Below are positions 56,090 to 64,000 of a stretch of DNA of 64,000 nucleotides, in pieces (positions within the stretch are counted from its first letter, which is position 1; the number at the start of each line of letters is the position of its first letter). Under the pieces are notes generated by a model. The model searched no databases, was not told where the DNA came from, and was given only the letters and a program-made list of their open reading frames with translations. The stretch is from assembly GCA_019055375.1 (NCBI GenBank), contig JAHQIW010000337.1:207190-271189 (forward strand), read 5' to 3'. The translations under genes and the position numbers were made by a program. Source of the stretch: Parelaphostrongylus tenuis (lineage: Eukaryota; Nematoda; Chromadorea; Rhabditida; Metastrongylidae).

Positions 56090-56345
56090 AAGGAATGGCA
56101 GTTACATTTTACCAGACACAGGTAGTCGAGTTCGGTGATTTTATCACTTCAGGACGCGTATGGGTGTTTCGGCATCGGTTCCTCTTAGCAGGAATATTTT
56201 CCCGCGGAATTGACTGAACCGAAAGGTACCATGCAACTGACGAGGCTGCAATGGCGAAACGTGACTTGCATTGTAGAAGTGCCATTGACCTCATGAAATT
56301 CTCAAAAAATATGCTATAAGTTATTTTGTTTTGAGCGAGGTCTTG
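56090..56345 (+). mobile_element. Extra foldback arm with partial hammerhead, copy 3
   Basis: Absent from copies 1 and 2. At 56231-56271 (plus) there is stem I ATGCAA/TTGCAT (6 bp), core CTGACGA, a damaged stem II (GGCT/TGGC), and GAAACGTGAC with a shortened stem III. Ends in TTGACCTCATGAAATTCTC. Confidence 0.5.
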
Positions 56346-56599
56346 AAAGAACACTTGAAACAGAGGGTACGATGATATGAAAAACACTTATTGGGCCACA
56401 CAGAGTCATTTTCCCCTATCTCGTTCAAGATATTCCTGTAAGTCCTCTTCGTTTTAGGAAGTAGTTGAGCATCATATTAATCTTCTTCAATTTCTGTCAA
56501 AATTTCTCACTATCGATCAATGGTGCTCCTGTTGTGTGCTTGACATCTCGACGTCGATTATGAGTGTTGTCCATCTGTTGTCGTTAAAGCACGTTGCAT

Positions 56600-57955
56600 G
56601 TCCAGCTCATCTAGTCTGAAATACCTGGTGTGTAGAAGCGACTTCTCTGATTTTGATCGTCAATATTGGTCAGATCTGCGGATATTTCTCGTCATTTGCG
56701 AGATACATAATAATCCTAACATCGGCCTTTTGACACTGCCCGTTCAGTAAACGGCAATTGATCTTTCATTCGGCTTGCGTAACTACGGCTTCCGATGCAT
56801 ACGTTGAGACATGGATTACCGTTAAGCCAAAAAGGTGGGCAAGGAGTCAACTGTTCTTTGCTCTTCGCTACATCTTTCAAGTATTTAACCCCTAAGAACG
56901 GCTGTAGAAATCGATTCACGCATAGTGAACTGGGCGATCTTCGTTGTTTGAGTAAGGTTTTTTTTCATCGCTCTTCGGAAATCGGATTTCTTGTATTGCT
57001 TTCATAGAATAAGATGTTCTCTACTCGTTTGTATGCTTTTGATTTAGTTATACGTGTCTTCTGTAGAGAACAACGAGTTTACTGCGCAATCGTGTTGAAT
57101 TTGGCATTCAATGAATTAAATTGCATTGTACGAATGGGACCGCAATGGAAATCTTTAATTGTGCTCTTCCATGATTTTATACAAGACCCAAGAGTTATCA
57201 CATTAGACGAAAATTGGAGAACAGCTGGCATTTTATCAAAAAATATTTGCCTGCTTTATTCGATAAGTGCTCATGCATTCTCGAAATCCTCGAGACTGGG
57301 TTATCTAATAACTAATAAAACTTTGGTGAAGAACCATATCGAAGCCTCAGCCGAGTAAATGAACGATATTCAGTGTGAAACATAATTTTAAATTCAGTGT
57401 TGCAACGTAATGAGAAGGCTTTTCTAGTAATTAAACGTCGTTGAAATTGCAGAGATTTGAGCTTCTTAATGATTGCGAAATATCTGAGAGAGCTTCTATG
57501 CAGTGAAAAAGGCCTTTGAACAATAGTGTACCTCAGCTGTTACACGTCGTTCCTTAGGGGTTAATTTTGCACTCCGCTCGCTTCTTCCTGCTTAACTCTT
57601 GAGCTGAATCGTTCGACTGACTTTTCTAGCTAAGCAGACTTGATTATTCACTCAAGTTTGAATGGAGCATTCAAAACCATTTCGCTCCTCATGAACATCG
57701 TTTTTGCGAGATTAAAGCCAGTTCTTGCACATGCGTTGTTGAATTCAATCAATTCGTTCTGCTTGGCTAACTTTAATGTTATAGTGTAGTCAGCAAATCC
57801 GAGGTGGTGCGATTGTCGTCCACTTCCTTGTTGTCTTTTCCAATGTTGGCATGGCGTTCCGGAGTGTGACAGTGAATTATTCTGAAGAGATCGATCGCCT
57901 TGTCGCACTTCTCTTTTTACGTCAGTGGTAATATCGTTAAAGAATGGAAATATTA
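56600..57955 (-). pseudogene. RTE-like reverse transcriptase remnant, copy 3
   Basis: The minus strand shows MRQGDRSLQ, HHLGFADYTITLKLAKQNEL, CARTGFNLAKTMFMRSEMV. It is split by the piggyBac-type insertion at 56889-57560. Confidence 0.65.
56889..57560. mobile_element. piggyBac-type non-autonomous element, copy 3 only
   Basis: Flanked on both sides by TTAA (56885-56888 and 57561-57564), the piggyBac target site. It starts CCCCTAAGAACGGC and ends in the inverted GTCGTTCCTTAGGGG. Copies 1 and 2 show the empty site. It carries a 114-codon ORF (57014-57358, plus) encoding, in part, FNELNCIVRMGPQWKSLIVL and DENWRTAGILSKNICLL. I do not recognise it; it does not look like the DDD transposase domain. 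Confidence 0.72.
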
Positions 57956-58320
57956 ACTCTGCTTATAAGTTTTGGCACCAGAGACAATAAACACCGAATT
58001 CATTGACCAGAACTGATGAAAATTGCTCAACAACACTATACAAAGTAGGCGCCGTCAACCTGGACAAATGTCTGCAAATCCTCAGACAACAAATCAATAC
58101 CTCTTTGTATGACTTTCTGAGCTTCCCTTTGATACCCAATTTGTCCATACTTGCCGCATCATGGCTGCTCATCAAAGCCTTTATCACAATTCTCTGCTTT
58201 AAGAGTACAAATTGGGACGCGCTGCACAGAGCACCATTGCGAACAACAACCGTGCAAAGGCTCAAGGATTTCTGTCCAGGCGAAGTGCGAAAAACTTATG
58301 AGAAAACCTAATACAAGAAA
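57955..58320 (+). mobile_element. Mariner remnant, copy 3 (deleted)
   Basis: The left TIR (GCTTATAAGTTTTGGCACCA) is kept and the sequence matches copy 2 as far as CGTGCAAAGGCTCAAGGATT. The SGHPRK block and right TIR are then missing. Confidence 0.6.
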
Positions 58321-60353
58321 AGTATGTGATTTGATTTAGCTTATTAGCTTCGAGACGCTTGATGTGAACAGCTTCGAACAGTTCTTTAATATTTATGAGA
58401 ACGAAAAACTTCAACAGTACTTCAAGCATGTGAGAGTTTCCCTTATCAGGTGTTTTGTCCCGCTTTTTAAAGACAAGTTTTGTACAGAGTTTTATTGCAT
58501 AAACCAAAGCTTCTAATTAGGCATTTGTTCAGACTGGAGCAAGAAGAAAGAGTATGCATATGAGGGAATCACTTGCTTTCGCGTCGATTATTATGGCAAA
58601 CCGCCACCTATCGATATGATCGAGGGAAAAGCGAGACCATTTGACTAGCTCGACGAAAAATGTAAAGTTTACAAAGCCCTAACTCCCTCCTCCCTACATT
58701 ATCCTTATGAGTAGTGCGAATATTGTAACGACATTTGTCTAACACATCTATGTCTGCATACGTTTTGTTCATTTTCGTTTGAATGGTTAGTGGTTCGGAT
58801 TGTGGTTGGTTGACTCAAATAACATCAAGCCCCAAGTCGAATTCGAACAGCCAACTCCAAATACCGCGTTTAAGGAGCTTTGACATTATCATAAAGCTCT
58901 TTGCGTCGGAATACAGGTTATTCACTTCCACGGTGGAGCATATAATGGGCTATATCTGCTTCATTATTGACGGCAAACTGGCCAGTCTATATTATCACCC
59001 ATTTTGCCAAACACAGTACGGCGTATATAAGGGACGCTGGCTGGCACGTTGCAATATATTTCTATGTTGACCCAATTTGGCCTAATTGCGTAAAATTCAA
59101 TCACCTATGGGCTGTCACCTCAGGTGAAAACTCTAAGAGGTCGTAAATAGCAACATCTAAGGCTCTGCCGATTAGTCTGCTCCGTAGATAGGTTAACCGT
59201 TTTGAATCTACAGCATCTTGAATGTGTTGTTCAAACGAGCCCCACTATGAACCTCATCAATTCGTTTTGTAGCTCATCCTACTCCCACTTATCGTTGTAT
59301 GCAACTCATCACCAGTCATACCTCTCACTACCACATCGTACCTGTTCCATCATGACTCTACTGTCTAAGCGATTGCTCCTATGAACACTATCAATTTTTT
59401 TCATGTCTCATTCATCGTGATCTTGCTCATCGTTATACTCCGCTCATTGTCATTCAAACATCTCGTCACTTTGGATCGTAAGCCTCATCATAAGAGAAGG
59501 CTTCATAATCCATTCATCGCATTGTTCCTATATAACGCAGTATCGCCATCTTGCGATTATATTCCGTGTTATTAATACTGTATGCATGTATTTTGGAGAT
59601 TGCTTGCATAAAGATTATCGATCGGCTGAATACGTATAATAAGAGCATCGTGGCAGGAATACTCATATGCACCACACGTTCACCACACACTTATTGTACA
59701 ATAGACACAAGTTCTCACAATCAAGCCAAGTCAAATCACACTGGCACAATTGCCATTACATTTAAACTTCTCTCACGCGCACGCCACTGAAACTTCCAGA
59801 CACCCTGCCAATTAAGAAATGGAAAAAATTATGCAAGAAATAAAACTTATATTTGCTGATTCTTTGATTGTCATTCAACTTCCTCGATACCTATTTGTCG
59901 GACTTCGCGGACTCTTCAATTCTTCCTAAAGCTTTTGAGATGATGAGAGAAGTGAGTTTATCGAAAATTATTGAACATTATAAGTGCAATTGTTACACCT
60001 CACAAATCACCAAATTCTTCAATTCTTCATCGATAATAGCAGGAAGACGTTCCTGAACCTCCGCCCCTTACACGTCAAAAGCAGCACCTTGACGAGAATT
60101 CAACGCAACCTTTGTTTTCCGCATTTCGTGACATTGCCTTGCCACATACCTCATTGATGTTTTGAAACCTTTTCCGACGGAGTTCGAGTTCTTAAGAGTA
60201 TGGCGGAATTATGTAATGGATAAATAAAATGAATGTTCTATACGCAGGTAAGCAGAATGTAGATGGAAAATGCAAATAATCAATTGTAATTGTACTTCTT
60301 GCTATTCTGACTCGCCTTTCTTTGACAGACCCTGCGCGAAAATGAGTAATTGA

Positions 60354-60802
60354 AAGGATATAATATTTTGAGCCATAGGTCTCGTGCTTTTGAGCTCATA
60401 TTCGTCCTGATTGGGATGCGACAGTAGCACCCTCCTCGGTTCCGTCGATCCTTGAGTGAAACATCCTCAAGGAATCGAGCCGAGTGAAATTAAGCACCCA
60501 AAGTAGGCTGATGCTTTTATCATGACTCTGCGGTGACGCAGTCGAGCTACGGCTTTAAAATGAACTATACTTCTGCTATCGACTGCTTTTTCAGACCCGC
60601 CGTAAGCTCGACTGCCGGTCACCACAAGTCGTAATAACATCATCCTACTTGGGTGCTATGTTACTCGGCGTCGGTCCTTGGAGATGTTCACCTCAAGGGA
60701 TCGACGAACCAGGGAGGGTGCTACGATGAGTCCAATAGGACGAAATAGGCGCCTATATAGCACTAGCACCCATGGCTCAAAATCATGTCATATCACTTAT
60801 CA
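60354..60802. mobile_element. MITE related to the 6.4-kb element
   Basis: Ends GGATATAATATTTTGAGCCA and the inverted ...TGGCTCAAAATCATG. Inner pieces CGTCGGTCCTTGGAG and GTCCAATAGGACGAAATAGG match 6391-6825. It sits just beside the SINE shared by copies 2 and 3, so it is a later insertion in copy 3. Confidence 0.65.
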
Positions 60803-60817
60803 GATTAACCTGTAATC

Positions 60818-60985
60818 TTTATTTGACCGCCTCTTGCGGTGGTATGGTCTTATAATACACCAAGTAATATACAGTGCTGTCAACATTTGCGTCAGCCGAG
60901 ATTTGAACCCAGATCTCACTCTTTCCGGGAGCGCTTGCTAATCGTTGCACTGACACTCGCTTTGCACAACACTGCACAACACAGA
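60818..60985 (-). repeat. SINE family 1 insertion, copy 3
   Basis: Ortholog of the copy 2 insertion at 48.8 kb. Hairpin GACCGCCTCTTGCGGTGG and a minus-strand head (about 60888-60958). Confidence 0.7.
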
Positions 60986-61349
60986 AAATATAAAATAAAT
61001 CAATGACGTCGGTAATCACTATTTGAGCATCTCAATTTCTAATCCGTAAAACTAGCGGTTGCAATCGATTTCAAATATCAATTATTCAGAGATGAAGTGC
61101 AGAAAACACTATAGGAAAAATGTGACATTTAAGTGCTTGAAACAAGAAAATGCTTTGAACGCGTAGGCAAGAAAAAATACAGATTTACATTAGTTTCCAA
61201 ACAAAGTATGTCTTTGTGATAGATTGATGCAAGATCAGTGATTTAACTGCAGGAATCTTGACATTGATCTTGAGAATAACATTGCTGATTTGCGATGAAC
61301 TTGACTATAGGGAGTGCTGTAAAGTTTAACGAATACCCCTATCAACCAA

Positions 61350-61510
61350 ATTTTTTTTGACCGCCTTTAGTGGTGGTCCGACAACATAACCTACACGGTG
61401 ATGTAGAGTGATATGCAAAATTTCTGCGTCAGCTGGGACTCGAACCCACATTTCATCCTATCCAGGGCGTCGAACCGTTGTACTATCGTCACTGTTTTGA
61501 TACCGCTCTT
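61350..61510 (-). repeat. SINE family 1, copy 3 of an ortholog trio
   Basis: Hairpin GACCGCCTTTAGTGGTGG and minus-strand head (about 61426-61492) with GGGACTCGAACCCACATT. Ortholog of 28.7 and 49.4 kb. Confidence 0.65.
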
Positions 61511-61824
61511 TCTATGCTTCTTTTCTACTAGTTTTGCACATCCTGCATCACTGAATATCCGTATAATTTTCAAAAACAAAAGTTTACTTCGAAACGATTA
61601 GTATTTACATATATTTATATGAAGTAACGTCCACAGACATCTTGATAAAGGCTAAATAGTTACCATATTATTCAATCTCTTTCTCTTTGTCTTTGGTCTT
61701 TATGTGAAAATTTGATCACCTCGAGCCCAAATAAATCTATTTATTAATATAACATATCTTTCCTTTCGAGTGTTTCCTTGAGACTACGCTCAAATTTCAA
61801 TATGCCGTGTATTCATTTTTTTGA

Positions 61825-62330
61825 GCCACGCTTGTGGTCTGTTATATAAGGGCTGAGTTATAGAGCCCGATAGACGTGTTCCAACCTTGAGGGTCTCATC
61901 AGTCAGGAGGTACCCCGTCCGTCTTTATCCAATCCTCTTGGAGCAGTCAGTTCCCTATACTAAGAATAGGCGACGACTAACTTTTTACTCTGTAAGTCCA
62001 GTGAAATCATCACTGAACAAAAAGTGCTGTGCAGTCGATTGCTCTTAGGTAGTGTCGTTAATATATCACACCTTTCGTTTCGAGTGTACCAGCCAAGAGC
62101 AATCGAGTGCACACACTGCTCGTTCAGTGCTATTTTCACTGAACTTACAGTGTAAAATGCTCGTCGTCGCCTGCTTTCAGTATAGGGGACTGAGCGCCCC
62201 GAGAGGATTGGTTAAAGACGAAAAGGGTACCGCCCGACTGATGAGACCGTCAAGGTTGAAACATGTGTATCGGACTCTATAAGTCAGCCCTTATATAACA
62301 GACCACATGCGTGGCTCAAAAAATGATTAT
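61825..62330. mobile_element. Complete hammerhead foldback element, about 0.5 kb
   Basis: The left arm TTTTTTGAGCCACGCTTGTG, then GTCTGTTATATAAGGGCTGA, and the inverted right arm run for about 200 bp on each side of a spacer near 62.04-62.10 kb. The left arm holds a minus-strand hammerhead with GGAA in place of GAAA. The right arm holds a near-intact plus-strand one. It is the best-preserved whole element of the family here and is found only in copy 3. Confidence 0.8.
62232..62275 (+). ncRNA. Hammerhead ribozyme candidate
   Basis: Plus strand: stem I GCCCGA/UCGGAC (one A-C mismatch), core CUGAUGA, stem II GACC/GGUU with loop GUCAA, GAAA, stem III C-AUGU-G, cleavage triplet GUA. All core positions meet the consensus. 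Compared with 25651-25693, stems I and II differ in sequence but still pair. Confidence 0.75.
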
Positions 62331-62529
62331 CTGGCATAATTTAATTGACTGACTATATGGCTTCCTAAATACAGTTTCTGACTGTGGAAGTTGCTGACTT
62401 TCTAAGAACTTTTTCGGATTCACATAGAAGGTTTGACTTCGTGTTTGTCAAATTTGATGTTAGTGCGCCAGGTAACAAAAGTGGTCAATCGCACTCATGA
62501 TCCGCATCAGTTTCTCAAGCAACTAACGT

Positions 62530-63000
62530 GAACCGTCAGTCGTTCGAACAAGTGACGTTAACGGACAAATTTCGTGGTGACGGGAACGCCTACGCCGTCG
62601 ACTTTTCCATCAACGCATGTTCCGAGGAACGGCCTTTTACCGATGTCATTAGCAGAGTGTCATGGGCGGCGTCATATCACAGGAGTACTGATTTGCGTAA
62701 ACGATCAAAAGCTAAAGACGCAGCTCTATACTGCAAACTGCCGAAGAAAAGATGAGCCGGAAGCGTGATTTGATGCCGATGACAAGATTTGTTACAAACT
62801 GAATTCTTCGAGTATATCAAGCGCACCGCAGGGGGACCTCCGACTCGACGGGCCAATTCCTTCACAGAAAGACTACAAAACAGAATTTATATCTGATAAA
62901 TTAGTACAGCTAGAAAAAACAAACTGAGTTACTATTGTACGCATCAAAAGAAAATGAGAAGCTTACTAGCGCCCGCTTGAGTTATTCAGTTAACAAGGAA
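62530..63000 (+). pseudogene. RTE-like LINE 3' end, copy 3
   Basis: NACSEERPFTDVISRVSW, then RSKAKDAALYCKLPKKR and a shifted FEYIKRTAGGPPTRRANSF, followed by a GTGGTAAAGGTAACGG tail. Confidence 0.6.
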
Positions 63001-63650
63001 CGATATGTGGTAAAGGTAACGGTAATTCAGACTAAAATAGCGTTGTGAAGCAATATCACCATATGATAATCAATAAAGTAGTATTACAAGATTAGTTTTA
63101 GCATTTGAACACATTGTATGATTTCGTATCGAAAGTGCAGAGAGATACTGTAATAAAACTGTTCGTCGTTTATCAATTCAAATTAAATGACACGAAGTGA
63201 CTGAAACACGGAACTTTGTGATACAAAACGTTTTCGAGCAGAATTGCTTTGAAACAAAACTGTTGAAATGGCAGTGCTGAAGCAGGAAGCTGCTTTAATC
63301 CGAAACTGCTACAGCTGTTTCTTAGCTTCACTCAGAGTTCATGAAAATTCGAAACAGGTTCGATAGTCCTTCACCACCGACGATTTTTCTCATCTATTAT
63401 TCGATAAATAGACAAAACAGAATTTAATGCGCTACGACTTTGAAAAATCTCATCATAAATTTAGAAGTGAGAGTTTCTACTTCAAACATTACTTCGCTCA
63501 CTGGTAAATTAGATTCGCATAGCAACCAATGTGTTTTCTAAAACATCATACCTCTTGTTTCGAGTGTTTCTTGTAACCTTGCTCAAAATTGTGTATGTCT
63601 GGTAAGTTATTTTGAGCCATACATGAGGTCTATTAGATGGCTTTTATACG

Positions 63651-63693
63651 GTGCAAGACACATTTTTCGGCTTCTCAGCCTCGTCAGCTGCAC
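63651..63693 (-). ncRNA. Hammerhead motif, copy 3 of an ortholog trio
   Basis: Minus strand: stem I GUGCAG/UUGCAC (6 bp with a G-U pair), core CUGACGA, stem II GGCU/AGCC with a GAGA loop (perfect), GAAA, triplet GUC. Stem III has lost its second pair (AAUGUG for CACGUG). With the orthologs at 30295 and 50948 it points to a fully canonical ancestor. Confidence 0.68.
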
Positions 63694-64000
63694 ATTGGTT
63701 TACCTACGGTTCGCTCATTTTAGCGGGGAGATATCCCCTGCTCAAAGAAGCCGACGCCGTAATATTTACACGCATGCACGCACCCAAAACATTTTTAAAT
63801 ACGTTAGGGAGGCATACACTTATGAAAGCTCCTCAAAATACGAAGCACAACCCATTGCATAGTGCATAGCATTTTTGTAAAGTGGATAACGAGTGTTGCA
63901 ACCGTCACACAAATGAAATGACACTTCATCATGCGAGATGTACAACAATAATTCTTGTTTTGTCTGCATATGGTGGAGTAACTGCAAGAAATTGACGGCA

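Larger units (their letters stand above)
55775..64000. repeat. Segmental duplication, copy 3 (runs off the window)
   Basis: Starts inside the unit (matching 45.0 kb in copy 2) and follows it to 51.24 kb at the window end. Longer than its counterpart owing to a piggyBac-type insertion (56.89-57.56 kb), a MITE (60.35-60.80 kb) and a foldback (61.83-62.33 kb). The mariner segment has a deletion of about 0.25 kb or more. Confidence 0.82.

Noticed and set aside
1..64000. CRISPR array, rRNA or bacterial operon
   Set aside because: No regularly spaced short direct repeats, no rRNA-like stretch and no long contiguous ORF clusters; the introns and element types are eukaryotic.

Overview
The window is eukaryotic, most likely from a clade V (rhabditid or strongylid) nematode. 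It is AT-rich and genes are sparse. The coding parts are short exons with compact GT-AG introns and TTTCAG-like acceptors. A recognisable nematode-style small secreted protein gene is duplicated in the window. The rest is a dense mosaic of decayed transposable elements: mariner relatives, an RTE-like LINE, a Penelope-like element, tRNA-derived SINE-like repeats and many inverted-repeat (foldback) elements. No bacterial operons, rRNA, convincing functional tRNA gene or CRISPR array were seen. The genus cannot be fixed from sequence alone.

Layout. 0-5 kb: repeats only (SINE-like fragments, a 0.75-kb foldback, an inverted SINE pair, a small foldback). 5.1-8.5 kb: a minus-strand multi-exon gene whose last exons encode the conserved C-terminus of the MEA1 (male-enhanced antigen 1) family; its large intron holds a 435-bp MITE, an RTE tail and inverted SINE-like repeats. 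8.6-14.6 kb: a run of SINE-like and foldback repeats, nearly all arranged as inverted pairs. 14.8-16.6 kb: a DNA element with long terminal inverted repeats and a deleted mariner nested inside it.

From about 17.1 kb the window is a segmental duplication. Copy 1 is about 17.1-33.7 kb and copy 2 about 38.0-54.3 kb, in the same orientation and about 21 kb apart. Copy 3 starts inside the unit at about 55.8 kb and runs off the window end. Each full copy holds, in order, a mariner MITE, a mariner transposase remnant, a SINE, a Penelope-like element (RT plus GIY-YIG endonuclease, bounded by inverted repeats), an RTE reverse-transcriptase remnant, a second mariner remnant, a SINE, an RTE 3' end, and a five-exon gene for a small secreted-type protein. 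The gene looks intact in copy 1 (227 codons). In copy 2 a 4-bp deletion in exon 2 breaks the frame. A third gene copy is expected about 1 kb beyond the window end.

The most interesting signal is a set of hammerhead ribozyme motifs inside the foldback elements. Each has a CUGANGA core, a stem II with a short loop, GAAA, a tiny self-complementary stem III, GUC or GUA, and a closing stem I. One copy (25651-25693, minus) fits the consensus completely. Others differ in stem sequence with paired changes. A related motif sits in both inverted repeats of the Penelope-like element. The foldbacks may therefore be ribozyme-bearing, non-autonomous relatives of Penelope-like elements or retrozymes.
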